Made by a program: the position numbers and the translations under genes. This document shows positions 47,361 through 57,400 of a stretch of DNA of 64,000 nt, in pieces. Each line of letters starts with the position of its first letter. Position 1 is the first letter of the stretch. A model generated the notes under the pieces. It saw nothing but the letters and a program-made list of their open reading frames with translations, had not been told where the DNA came from and did not search any database. Origin of the DNA: Pontiellaceae bacterium B12219 (GTDB taxonomy: Bacteria > Verrucomicrobiota > Kiritimatiellia > Kiritimatiellales > Pontiellaceae); assembly GCA_029432795.1 (NCBI GenBank), contig JARNMJ010000005.1, positions 1 through 64,000 of the forward strand. The letters run 5' to 3'.

Positions 47361-47712
47361 CTCATTTTCCTGTTTTTAAGGAGGATGCCTCCTGCATATT
47401 ACCGAGAAGAAAGTACAGATCTTCCTCACAACCAACCTATGTTAGCATCTCAGCAATCTTTGCACATCGCCAGTTTAGGGTATTCGCTCTGCAGACCCGG
47501 GCCTGTCCGTATATCGACTTCAGTTCGAAAAAAGGACAAACGTGAATTGCTCTTCTGGACGCGACGTCCTCGTCGCGTGCTCTACGCGCGGGTAAGCGAC
47601 GAGGTAGGTGTGCCGAACAGAAGCAACCTCGCCTCTACGAAAATCTCAAAATCAAACTGAAGATGGTATTACTACATCCATAGATGTATCCCACTCGATT
47701 TTTTGTCTGCGT
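47361..47712. other. Intergenic stretch with hairpins, no gene
   Basis: This 352-nt gap contains a perfect small hairpin AGGAGG-ATG-CCTCCT at 47379-47393 and the REP-like hairpin at 47559-47578. I find no coding frame with a ribosome-binding site and no RNA gene. Confidence 0.5.
47559..47578. repeat. REP-like hairpin with a competing downstream arm
   Basis: ACGCGACG and CGTCGCGT form a perfect 8-bp stem with loop TCCT. GCGACGAGG at 47596-47604 is complementary to CCTCGTCGC inside the hairpin, so a second, mutually exclusive pairing is possible. A mobile REP sequence or an RNA switch would both fit. Confidence 0.45.
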
Positions 47713-49233
47713 TTAATCGACAAAAGACTCTTTCCACGCGATATCGGGGGCCTGCCAGTCGGGGATTCCGCTGCTTTTTTCCTGGGCATAGTAATCAACG
47801 TGGAACGGTTTTTCCTTCGCCAGCGGCACGTCCTCATTAATCATCAGCGGGCGCGCTTCATCCCAGAATTTTTCATAGGCCTTTTTCATTTCGGACACCA
47901 CCTCCGGATATTGCGCCGCCACATCGGTATGCTGCCCGGGATCGTTTTCCATGTCGTAGAGCGCACCTTCAACGAGCCGGAAGCGCTGGTTGCGCACGGA
48001 ATAGGTCTTCCACTTAAACTGATCAGGATCAGCCCCGAGATTCCAGCGCGTGACATGCTGAAAATGCAGGCGGTCCTCCCAGACCGGGTCTTTTTGCAGG
48101 ATCAACGGTTTCAGGCTTCGGCCTTCAAATGCCTGGGTGTCCGGCAGCTCGGCTCCGGCAAAATCCGCCAGGGTTGGAAGAATGTCGAGGTAGGTGACGA
48201 CCGTGTCGACCGTCCGGCCCGTTTTAATCACGCCGTCCCAGCGCACAAAGAAAGGAACCCGGACGCCGCCCTCGTCCACCGTACTTTTGAGGCCTTTCAT
48301 GTCTGCGTTGTAGGTCATCATAGGCTTTCCGTTTTTGTCGGTGCCGAGTTGCACCTGCGGACGCCCGGCCTTGCCATTCAGCCCGTTGCCGCTGGGGGTC
48401 GTACCGTTGTCGGAGGTGAAGATGACAATGGTGTTTTCCATCAATCCCCAGGCTTCCAACTGCTGGAACATCTGCCCCATGCAGTCGTCGATGTGCTCGA
48501 TCATTCCGTAAAAGCCGGCCGCATTCTTTTTGAATCCGAGGTCTTCAAAATATTTCTGATACTCCGGCGGCGCTTTGAACGGGGCATGCGGCGCATTGGT
48601 GGAGAGGTAGGCAAAAAACGGCTTTCCGGAATCCTTGACCGACTGGATCCAGCCGAGCGTGGCCTTGAACAGAACATCCGTGCAGTAGCCCTGGGTCTTC
48701 ACAAAGGTGCCGTTGTGTTTGAACACCGGATTGAAGTAGGTGTTGCCGGGCACATCCGCGCAGGAGCCCTTGTATTTTTGTCCGATGCCGCCCGCACCGT
48801 GAATAAACACTTCATCGAACCCGCGGGCTTCAGGCTGGTATGGCGCCTCGTCGCCCAGATGCCATTTACCGAAATAGCCCGACGTGTAACCGGCCGGCTT
48901 TAATACCTGCGGGATGGTGATGGCGTTCAGGTTGACGCGTTCGCGTTCATAGATTGTATGCGTCACCCCGTTTTTAATGGAATGGACCCCGGTCATTATC
49001 CCGGCCCGGCTCGGCGCGCAGGTCGATCCCATCATAAAACGATCAAAACGGATCGACTGGCCGTGCATTTTGTCCAGCTCCGGCGTCCGGATCCACGGAT
49101 GCCCGTGTGCGCCGATGGGCGAATAGCCCTGGTCATCCGTCATAATGAAAATAATATTGGGCTGCTGCTTCGCTTCTGCAGCAAACCCGGCGAAACAAAG
49201 AAGGCCTAACCATATTAATTTAATATTCATCAT
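47713..49233 (-). CDS. Secreted S1 formylglycine sulfatase (CAPSR type)
   Basis: A protein of 506 residues: signal peptide, then PNIIFIMTDDQGYSPIGAHG and MGSTCAPSRAGIMTGVHS with the formylglycine Cys near 70. YFGKWHLGDEAP and VIFTSDNGTTPSG follow. GGIGQKYKGSC and GYCTDVLFKATLGW show it is a paralogue of the sulfatase at 31972, but the C-terminal beta-domain of that protein is absent. The ATG at 49230 is an alternative. The GH29 gene stops 14 nt upstream, so joint translation and a role in freeing fucose from sulfate are plausible. Confidence 0.95.
   Translation of the reverse strand: MMNIKLIWLGLLCFAGFAAEAKQQPNIIFIMTDDQGYSPIGAHGHPWIRTPELDKMHGQSIRFDRFMMGSTCAPSRAGIMTGVHSIKNGVTHTIYERERVNLNAITIPQVLKPAGYTSGYFGKWHLGDEAPYQPEARGFDEVFIHGAGGIGQKYKGSCADVPGNTYFNPVFKHNGTFVKTQGYCTDVLFKATLGWIQSVKDSGKPFFAYLSTNAPHAPFKAPPEYQKYFEDLGFKKNAAGFYGMIEHIDDCMGQMFQQLEAWGLMENTIVIFTSDNGTTPSGNGLNGKAGRPQVQLGTDKNGKPMMTYNADMKGLKSTVDEGGVRVPFFVRWDGVIKTGRTVDTVVTYLDILPTLADFAGAELPDTQAFEGRSLKPLILQKDPVWEDRLHFQHVTRWNLGADPDQFKWKTYSVRNQRFRLVEGALYDMENDPGQHTDVAAQYPEVVSEMKKAYEKFWDEARPLMINEDVPLAKEKPFHVDYYAQEKSSGIPDWQAPDIAWKESFVD
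48454..48468. repeat. TTCCA-N5-TGGAA palindrome in the CAPSR sulfatase gene
   Basis: TTCCAACTGCTGGAA; coding strand Phe-Gln-Gln-Leu-Glu. Confidence 0.75.
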
Positions 49234-49247
49234 CTTCTTCTACCTTA

Positions 49248-51260
49248 TTAGTTGGTCGGCTGCAGCATAACCGCACGTAGGTTGATCGGTTGCCACCCAT
49301 CTGCAATCGGGACTGCAGTCACCCTGTATTCCCCGGCCTTTTCAATGGTCACCGGGCCCAGCTTCACGGCCTTGAAATTTTTATAGCCCCCCGTCGCCGG
49401 AAGCCGGCATTCCACCGGTTCGGACACGACTCCCGACACACTCACTCTGACCGCGGACAGACGGTTGACCCCCACTTCCACGATGACATCGTACGTTCCC
49501 GGCGTCTTGACCGACACCGACCATTCGACCGTATCGGCAGCGGACTGCCAGCGGGCAATGTATCCATCATCGGCACTGTAGATGATGCCCCGCGCGTCCG
49601 ACACATTCAGTGTGGCGCTCGCTGCATTCAGAACAATGGAGCCCTCTTTCGCCGGAACAACAAAGACCCCCTCCGGAAGATCCGATGTGTCGTGCCCTTC
49701 CAGATCGACCTCTTTCGTACCCTTCAAGGCTTCGGATGCATCGTGCTGGATTACGTTCGGCGTGTGCTGCTCGCGGTCGGTAACGATCTCGAAGGTCCAG
49801 GCATACTCGCTCGTCCCGAGATCACGCGGCGGAGTGATTTCCAACCCCTGCGGAGTCATGGCCCATTTCACATTTTCTTCGGAACCCAGCAGGCGCACCG
49901 ACTTCACCTGTTCTTTTTTCCAACCCTTGGAAGCCTCGATGGTGAACGGCGCCATCGGTTTTTCCATTTTGATGGCATAGAGGTTTTTATCTTTGGTGGT
50001 GAAGGCCAGGTGTTCGTTCATCTGGTCGCACACGTTCCAATATCTGGAACCGTAGATGGCATCGCCGTTGATCTTCAGCCAGTCGCCCATGGCATGCAGG
50101 CGTTCAACCTGCGGCTCCGGAATCGTTCCGTCAGCCTTCGGGCCGATATTGATCAAAAAGTTTCCATTGCGGCTGATGACCTCGATCATTTCATGAATAA
50201 CCCCTTCGATGCTTTTATATTTATCGCCTTCCAGATAACCGAAGGAGGTGCCGAAGGTGGTGCAGCTCTGCCATTTGGGGCCGATGACCTTCAGCTTGAG
50301 ATTGTCTTTTTCAAGACAACCGACGCCGTCGGGCCAGTTTCGGTTTCCGCCTTTGTTGTTTACATAAACGTCCGCGCCGCGCGCCGCGCCGTCGTTCATG
50401 AAATCTGTAATCATACCCCGAACCTGATCATCAAAATATTGAACCTCGGGTTTGGCCTGTCCCTTGCGGACGTTGTTTCCATCGCGCGTATAAATCGGGA
50501 AGTCATCCATCCAGAGCATATCCGGCTTATACTTTTCCTGAATCTCTTTCCAGCGGGCCACATAGCTGTCGACAAATGCTGCCGTCGTACCGAACGGACC
50601 GTAGAGCGACGCCGCTTCCGGGACGCGTTTGATTTCCTCCACAATGTCCGCGCGCGGCTCGGCATTCACCACATACTTCTGGGTGGTGAAAAAAGATTGA
50701 TGACGTTCGCGGTGATAAGACGGCGCATACTTCAGCCCCTGCTTTTTCAGCGCTTCTCCCAGATCACCAACCAGGTCCCGTTTCGGCCCCATGTCCACGG
50801 CATTCCATGGAGTGAGATCGGAATCCCAGTTGGCCCAGCCATCATGGTGCTCGGCCGTCATCACCACATATTTTGCACCGACGTCCTTAAACAGTTGAGC
50901 CCATTCATCCGGGTCCCACTTTTCCGCCTTGAACTCCGGGATAATATCCTTATAGCCGAATTCCGGCGGATACGCGCCATAGCGCTCTTCCAGAAAAGGA
51001 TAATAGTGCTTGGGATCTTCATAGATCAATTTCGGCACGTGCTCCGCATAGCCGCGCCCGCCCTTGCGGTAGCCAATTGCACTATAAGGGCCCCAATGAA
51101 TAAAGATGCCGATCTTTCCATCGTCGAACCACGCCGGAACCGGCATTTCCTGTAACGATTCCCAACTGCCGTCATACGGTTTTTCCGCAATTCCATTCAC
51201 AACCCCAAACAAACTCGCCCCGACAACGGCGAATCCAACCCATTTATTATAATTTTTCAT
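49248..51260 (-). CDS. Secreted GH29 alpha-L-fucosidase with C-terminal binding domain
   Basis: The protein has 670 residues, about 180 longer than the GH29 at 13098. A signal peptide covers residues 1-24. The barrel opens with WFDDGKIGIFIHWGPYSAIG and has YVVMTAEHHDGWANWDS near 140. The probable nucleophile Asp lies in PDMLWMDDFP near 252, and NGNFLINIGPKADGTIPEP near 375. A beta-domain follows, and from about 540 a CBM6/35-like sandwich (VEWSVSVKTPGTYDVIVEVG and INLRAVMLQP). AAGGAAGG lies just upstream of the ATG. It differs enough from the first GH29 to suggest another linkage specificity. Confidence 0.9.
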   Translation of the reverse strand: MKNYNKWVGFAVVGASLFGVVNGIAEKPYDGSWESLQEMPVPAWFDDGKIGIFIHWGPYSAIGYRKGGRGYAEHVPKLIYEDPKHYYPFLEERYGAYPPEFGYKDIIPEFKAEKWDPDEWAQLFKDVGAKYVVMTAEHHDGWANWDSDLTPWNAVDMGPKRDLVGDLGEALKKQGLKYAPSYHRERHQSFFTTQKYVVNAEPRADIVEEIKRVPEAASLYGPFGTTAAFVDSYVARWKEIQEKYKPDMLWMDDFPIYTRDGNNVRKGQAKPEVQYFDDQVRGMITDFMNDGAARGADVYVNNKGGNRNWPDGVGCLEKDNLKLKVIGPKWQSCTTFGTSFGYLEGDKYKSIEGVIHEMIEVISRNGNFLINIGPKADGTIPEPQVERLHAMGDWLKINGDAIYGSRYWNVCDQMNEHLAFTTKDKNLYAIKMEKPMAPFTIEASKGWKKEQVKSVRLLGSEENVKWAMTPQGLEITPPRDLGTSEYAWTFEIVTDREQHTPNVIQHDASEALKGTKEVDLEGHDTSDLPEGVFVVPAKEGSIVLNAASATLNVSDARGIIYSADDGYIARWQSAADTVEWSVSVKTPGTYDVIVEVGVNRLSAVRVSVSGVVSEPVECRLPATGGYKNFKAVKLGPVTIEKAGEYRVTAVPIADGWQPINLRAVMLQPTN
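49918..49932. repeat. TTCCA-N5-TGGAA palindrome in the second GH29 gene (first of two)
   Basis: TTCCAACCCTTGGAA; coding strand Ser-Lys-Gly-Trp-Lys. Confidence 0.75.
50035..50049. repeat. TTCCA-N5-TGGAA palindrome in the second GH29 gene (second of two)
   Basis: TTCCAATATCTGGAA; coding strand Ser-Arg-Tyr-Trp-Asn. It lies only 117 bp (about 11 helical turns) from the previous copy. Confidence 0.75.
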
Positions 51261-51323
51261 ATACCTTCCTTTAAATTACTTTTTAAACAGTTCGCGCATA
51301 TTGCGCTTTATAAGTTATGCCTT

Positions 51324-51346
51324 CAAAAACGGTACACTGGTGCACC
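51324..51346 (-). terminator. Possible terminator after the GH30-like gene
   Basis: On the minus strand GGTGCACCAGTGTACC folds into a six-pair stem (one wobble) followed by GTTTTTG, 9 nt after the stop codon at 51355. It would separate the multimodular genes from the rest of the array. Confidence 0.45.
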
Positions 51347-51354
51347 TTAAAAAT

Positions 51355-54297
51355 TCATCTCTCCACTTTGAGTTGAATAAACGTAGCCGGAGCAGAAACT
51401 GTGGTGCGGTTGGTTACCGTTTTAAATCCACCGGATTCAGCGGTTTCGCCTACAAATACAATCGGATTGGTTGCCGGAAGCATCAGATCCTCAGTCGCCC
51501 CGACACTGAATGTGAGGGAGGAATCGCAATTCTGCTTATAGACCAGATAAAAGAACGACTCCCCGAAAATATTTGTCACAGAAATCTGAGGCCCGAGCAA
51601 CGCGGCATCATCATTCGTCGGATTTCCGCCAAGCGCATATTCCGCCAGATTATTATAGCCATCGCTCTCAACATCGGTTTCCGGCAACGCATCTGTTCCG
51701 GTCAAACCATAGGATGCCAACCAGGCAGTAAAAGGATCCTCAGCATCCAGCCGGTGCACGGCAACCGCATTAAGCTGCACCTGATCCCAGATAGTCACGC
51801 CGTCACTGGTGGTTCGCTCAACTTTGAATGAAAGTTCTGTGTCTTCGGCAACAAATACAAGGCTTGCCAGAATACCCGCCCCCGAAGCACCATTGGCGTA
51901 TTGCCCCATATCTGTGTCATCCACAAAAATGCGCGATCCGGCCTGGCCGCTGCGGTAGTCGAAGAACAGCAGCTGCACGCGGTAGGTTTCACCGATCGTT
52001 AATCCGCTCAGCGTGGGCGTGACATTAGCCACATCGGGATACAGCCCCGAAGAGCTGATCTGCGTGCCGCTGTGATAACTCGAATAGTTCGGCGAATTCA
52101 CACCCAACACACTGGACGATCCGTCCATGCCGGCCACAAACGTGATGCCGTCAAAGGTCAGTTCCGGCCCGCCGGTATTTTCAGCATAAAGCAGCGTGCC
52201 GTTCGTATTGAACAGGCCGGAGGAAAGCAGCCCGCCGGACTGCGGTGCGCTGGAGGCCGTCCAATACATTTCCGGCGATTTGACCAGGATCGAAACCGTT
52301 GCCGGTTGGCTGACGTCGGCTCCGTCGTCAGCAACAAAGGTAAAGGAATCAACACTCCAGAAATCGGCATTTGGCGTATAGATGAGATCGGGCGGTGTAC
52401 CGGAGAGCGTTCCATGGGCCGGCACATGATCCACGGAATAGGACAGTTCCAGCCCAAGCACTGACGATGCGGTCAGCGTGATCGCCACTGAATCATTCAT
52501 ATCCAGAGCCACATCCTGATCCTCTGCGACAGGCGCTGTCGCCACCCCGAGGACCCTCACTTCGGCCAGATGAATGGGATTAGTTCCCCGGAGCTGAACC
52601 TTTACATACCGGCCGATTGCCCCACCGGCGTCCAACGTAACCTGCGGGTCGGGATGTTCGGACAGGTAGGTTGTCCATACGACGTTATCATCCTCATCAA
52701 AGATGGTTACGTCATAATCACTTAAGCGGATCTTTGCACCCTCTGAGTCTATACGGTTGAAGAGCTGAACGAAGTTGATCGAATATTCTTCACCCAGGTC
52801 CAGCTGCCACCACGGCTGATCTTCCGTATCTGTATGGGTAACCGAACCTTCGCTCCATACGCCCAGCGTATCGTTATCGATGGCGCGTGATGCAGCTGCA
52901 GTAAAGGCCGTAGAACTTTGAGTCGCCGTGCCGTTAAAAGCGAGATTATCCATATCCGACTTCACGTCTATGAGGTAGCAGTTGATACTTAACGCTTCAA
53001 TCGAAGCGCTGAAACTGTTGTCCGACACGGTGTACGAGGTATTGGAACCTGTAATGGACGTGCTATCGGTCCAAACCACCGCATCAACGATTTCATCCAT
53101 TTTGGAAGCATCCGCCAACACCGGAACATTGCTGTATGTATTGGAGCCTTCATTGATGACCCATAAGGCGATTTGATCATCAACACGAAAGGCCATGGTG
53201 TGAACCTCGGGCAGCGCATCGGCACGAGATGTAAGGTAGGTGCTGTCAGCCGCATGGTTGGCAAAGTGCTTCATGATGTAATACGCGCGCATACGCACTC
53301 CGGTACCGCCGCTGGGAAAGTAGATGGGCCGGGTTTCACCGTTTTTATTCCGCGACCAGATCTCGAAAAACAGCTCGCCCTTCGCTCCGGCTTCATACAT
53401 GCTGCTCTTTTCAGCATAGGCCGCCAGTGGAATGGAAATATCCAGCTCCGCCCCGGAGGTCGGGTTGCCCCCGCCGTGGCGGGATTCATCGTTATAGACC
53501 GATTTGCCCAGAGCAGCCGCCTTTAATACAAGCGACCTCCACTGTGCAGTATCCTGATTGCTGTAATTATGGTTGCAGAATGAGTGGTAGAGATCTTCAG
53601 TCTCCAGCTCGGCGACATCGTCTACATAATTTATACATGCCGGCAACCCCCAGTGTCCCTGGTCGGAAATCAAAGGCATGGCAATATCGCGCGCATAGAG
53701 TTCACTCTTCAGCTTGATAATCACGTCATCAGCAACGTCCGCCGGGAAATAGGCCTGCCATTCCTTAGCCACAGACAGATAGGAAACGGGAACCCCCTGC
53801 TGACTCATGTATTCAACATAGTCGGCCAGGAAGATGCCATACTTATCCGTATCGACCACTCGGGTCTCATAGTTACAAAACCAATCCGGCAGATTATTAT
53901 CATTGCCATACCCGTCGTAATCAGATTTCAAGGTGCCGAAAAACTTGATGTCCGGATTAATCGACTGAATGTCCTTCATACTCTGGATCTGATCATCATA
54001 GTACGCCAGATTTTTAACCCCTTCCTCCAATTCCTGATGCTTGTCATACTGCACCCGGCAGACATCGAATTTGATATCACCGAATCCCCACTGGATAATC
54101 TGTTCCGTATTCTGCGCACCCTGCACAGCAAAAGAACTGCGCTCCATATCGCCGCCCATCATATCGATTTCCTGACGATAATTGGTAGTATTCAACACAA
54201 TGGACTGCCCCCGACTCAGTGACGAACATGAGACAATGACTGGTATCAAGATTAAGTTTTGTTTCAGCAACCGTCTTATCCTTCTCTCTTTTTCCAT
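51355..54297 (-). CDS. Multimodular lipoprotein glycosidase, GH30-like, with fucolectin-type CBM
   Basis: The protein has 980 residues from ATG 54297 (GGAGA 7 nt upstream). The leader ends IVSC, a possible lipobox, so it may be anchored. The catalytic domain (about 35-445) is a clan GH-A barrel: EIDMMGGDMERS, acid Glu in SVAKEWQAYFP near 177, nucleophile Glu in VYNDESRHGGG near 268, then a beta-sandwich. Family GH30 is the best guess. Residues 447-585 are a discoidin/fucolectin-type CBM (NLAFNGTATQSSTAFTAAAS and PWWQLDLGEEYSINFVQLFN). A cadherin-like domain, the shared 'EMYWT' module (676-850) and the 'EYALGGNP' tail follow. The gene directly upstream encodes a GH128 protein ending in the same modules. 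Confidence 0.75.
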   Translation of the reverse strand: MEKERRIRRLLKQNLILIPVIVSCSSLSRGQSIVLNTTNYRQEIDMMGGDMERSSFAVQGAQNTEQIIQWGFGDIKFDVCRVQYDKHQELEEGVKNLAYYDDQIQSMKDIQSINPDIKFFGTLKSDYDGYGNDNNLPDWFCNYETRVVDTDKYGIFLADYVEYMSQQGVPVSYLSVAKEWQAYFPADVADDVIIKLKSELYARDIAMPLISDQGHWGLPACINYVDDVAELETEDLYHSFCNHNYSNQDTAQWRSLVLKAAALGKSVYNDESRHGGGNPTSGAELDISIPLAAYAEKSSMYEAGAKGELFFEIWSRNKNGETRPIYFPSGGTGVRMRAYYIMKHFANHAADSTYLTSRADALPEVHTMAFRVDDQIALWVINEGSNTYSNVPVLADASKMDEIVDAVVWTDSTSITGSNTSYTVSDNSFSASIEALSINCYLIDVKSDMDNLAFNGTATQSSTAFTAAASRAIDNDTLGVWSEGSVTHTDTEDQPWWQLDLGEEYSINFVQLFNRIDSEGAKIRLSDYDVTIFDEDDNVVWTTYLSEHPDPQVTLDAGGAIGRYVKVQLRGTNPIHLAEVRVLGVATAPVAEDQDVALDMNDSVAITLTASSVLGLELSYSVDHVPAHGTLSGTPPDLIYTPNADFWSVDSFTFVADDGADVSQPATVSILVKSPEMYWTASSAPQSGGLLSSGLFNTNGTLLYAENTGGPELTFDGITFVAGMDGSSSVLGVNSPNYSSYHSGTQISSSGLYPDVANVTPTLSGLTIGETYRVQLLFFDYRSGQAGSRIFVDDTDMGQYANGASGAGILASLVFVAEDTELSFKVERTTSDGVTIWDQVQLNAVAVHRLDAEDPFTAWLASYGLTGTDALPETDVESDGYNNLAEYALGGNPTNDDAALLGPQISVTNIFGESFFYLVYKQNCDSSLTFSVGATEDLMLPATNPIVFVGETAESGGFKTVTNRTTVSAPATFIQLKVER

Positions 54298-54339
54298 TCT
54301 GTTCTCCTCTCTTTTTCTTACAGAACGTCCTTTCGACGA

Positions 54340-54356
54340 GCCTGCAGAATGCAGGC
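54340..54356. repeat. Perfect 7-bp hairpin between GH128 and GH30-like genes
   Basis: GCCTGCA and TGCAGGC flank a GAA loop. No T-tract follows, so a REP-like or mRNA-stabilising element is more likely than a terminator. Confidence 0.4.
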
Positions 54357-54437
54357 CGTACAGCAATCGTATCGGCAGGGATCACTCGCCGGCCGTGCTC
54401 TTTCTTGAACCTTGAAACAACGACTCAGACAACCCCT

Positions 54438-57400
54438 CTATTTTTGAACCTCCAGCTTGATAAACTTAGATGTGCCGACAGCATCGGTTCGGTTAGTCAC
54501 CGTTTTGAATCCGCCGATTTCCTCGGATTCTCCAAATACGGGAATGTCGTTCGAGAACGCCGTCTGAAGGTCTTCGGTGGCGGTGACCGTAAAGCTCAAC
54601 GCCGGATCAGTATTTCGGTCATACACGAGGTCGGCATACCCGTTCGCAACGATCAACTGCGGTGCAATAACGGCCGCATCATCTACCGCTGGATTACCAC
54701 CCAGCGCATATTCCATCAGGTTGTCTAAACCGTCCGGCTCGACATCACTTTCCGGTAATGCATCTGTTCCGGTTAAACCATACGAGGCCAACCATTGCTC
54801 AAACGCTTCTGTATCCAGCTGGTGAAGGGATACAGCATTGAGCTGAACTTGTGTCCAAAGGGTCGTTCCATCGCTGGTAGTTCGCTCAACTTTGAATGAA
54901 AGTTCCGTATCTTCGGCAACAAATACAAGGCTTGCCAGAATACCCGCCCCCGAAGAACCATTGGCGTATTGTCCCAGATCATTATCATCCACAAAAATGC
55001 GCGATCCGGCCTGCCCGCTACGGCAGTCAAAGAACAACAGCTGCACGCGGTATATTTCACCAATGGTCAAGCTTCGCAACGTAGGTGTAACGCTATCCAA
55101 ATTAGGATACTGGCCGGAACTGCTGATCTGCGTGCCGCTGTGGTAACCTGTAAAATTTGGAGATTCTACACCCAGTACATTGGACGATGCATCGGTCCCC
55201 GCTTCAAAGGTAATTCCATCAAACGTCAGTTCCGGCCCTCCGGTATTTTCAGCATATATTAACGTTCCATTCGTATTGAACAGACCAGAAGATAATACCC
55301 CGCCTGACTGTGGAGCGCTCTTTGCCGTCCAATACATCTCCGGAGAGAAAACCACAACGGATACGGTTGCCGGGTCACTGTCGTAAGTTCCATCATTAAC
55401 GGTATAGCTGAACGAGTCTTTACCCCAAAAATCCGCATCGGGGATATAGGTCAAATTCGGCGCTGCGCCACTCAAGGTTCCATTAACAGGATATGCTGAG
55501 ACGGAATAGGTCAGATTGTGCCCGGCAACAGAGTATCCGGACAAGGTTACGGCGACCGAACCGTTCATATCCAGACTCACCTGCTTGTCATCAGCAGACG
55601 GAAACGGGTTTGCATCGATATAGGAGGTATACAGATCATTAATGGCATCACCGCTCAGTGCATAGTTGTATAGTCTCACGTCATCCATATCACCGGAGAA
55701 GTAACGGGAAGAATTTTCATCCCTCCCCAACAGCATGGAGCTGGAATCCGAATTTAACGTTCCGGGCGTCATATACGTTGTCGTGCGCAATACACCGTCC
55801 ACGTACAACAGAATCTCACCCGAGGTATCATCATAGATTCCGACATAATGATGCCAGTCCGTCAGCTCAAATCCACTGATGGTGCTCAGATCAAATTTGG
55901 TATGACTCTGCACATTATTGGTGTTAAACACATTAAAACTGAACTGAGTGCTATCTCCCCATGGCCAGAGAACAAACTGATTGCGGCACGATGCCAGCAC
56001 ACCGTTTCCATCTGTATTCCAGGTCGGTGTATCACTGCGAACCCACATGGAGATAGTGAATCCATCCGGAAGATCCGGAAGATCAGTCACATTCACATAC
56101 TGACTTTGCTCCTTGTCAAAGGAGAGGTATTTATTGGTTCCTGCTCCCTGCACATATTCAGGACCGTTTACCAGAATGCCTTCATACTGATAATCGGAAG
56201 AATCCAGAGCCATGGTCTCTGACTCAATATCCATCGACCAATGACCCATCAATTGATTCGGAAGATATCGTTTCTGCGATCCGGCCAACCGGATAAAACG
56301 CCACTTCACAAAGTTATCCGTCGCGGTTCCCGTGCCCGTATCCACCAGACTGAAATTTCCGAAATTTATCCGAAGTCGCATCCCTGAGGATGGATGATTG
56401 ATGTAGAACCATCCATATTGATCTTCCTGCATAGACCACTCCACATCAGCACCTGTCGCACCACCTGAAGCCAAGCTGACACCTGAACCTGTATAACTGA
56501 GCCGACGGCCATCACTCTTGGCCGCGATATAGAAGTTTCCGCTGGCGGCTTCAATCAATTCCCACTGCATCCAATCATCATTCTGAAGAATGTTTTCCGT
56601 GGAGATACCACTGTCTTCGGGATTGTTCTGCAGACGATAATAGCTTCCCATGTTATGGATGACATACCATGAATCTTCCACCAGTTCGGTCCTCCCATCC
56701 CAACCGGCGACCATCAAGCCCAACTCCGACAAATCCTCCCAACCGGGATTGGTTTTATCATTTCGCACGTGCAGCCCCATCGTCGGGCCGTCCTTTACCG
56801 TCGGATCGGAATTGTTATCCTCGGTACCCCATTCAAAGATGGAATATTTTTTCAGATGCGGAATGCTTTCAGCGCGCCACATAAATTCTGCCAGCCAGTG
56901 GTAGAGCTGGTTGCGGTTCCAGTTCCCGGTTCCATACCAGTCTTTCACCGCAAATTCGGTAATCCAGATCGGCTTGCCGTAGGTGTTGTAGAGATTGTTC
57001 ACGACATTGATAAGATTCTGCGGACTTCCGCCGTTGGCGGTGGCATACCAGTGCAACGCCATATATTCCGTGCGGAATCCTTCCTCTACCGCCATCGCTT
57101 CATAGGCCTTGCGCCACGTTCCGTTGTTCTGCGCCGGACATGGTCCAACCAGCGGAAGCTTCGTTCGTTCAAAACGAGGCCAGCGGTATGCCGCAACATC
57201 TTCGGAGATATTTGCCTGATCTGCTTTATCCGGCTCGTTGAATCCCAGGAAACCAAGAAATCCTGAGCGCGTATACCAATCCGGCTGATAGCGCAGGCTT
57301 GCCTGCTCGGTGGAAGCCATGCCGCTCCACTGCATCGGATGGTAATCGCCGTATTCGCACTCATCTTCACCCGTTGAATTCCAGTCATAGAACCAGGATG

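Noticed and set aside
49290-51155. 621-codon plus-strand frame opposite the second GH29 gene
   Set aside because: Antisense shadow; the length reflects codon bias of the real gene, not coding selection.
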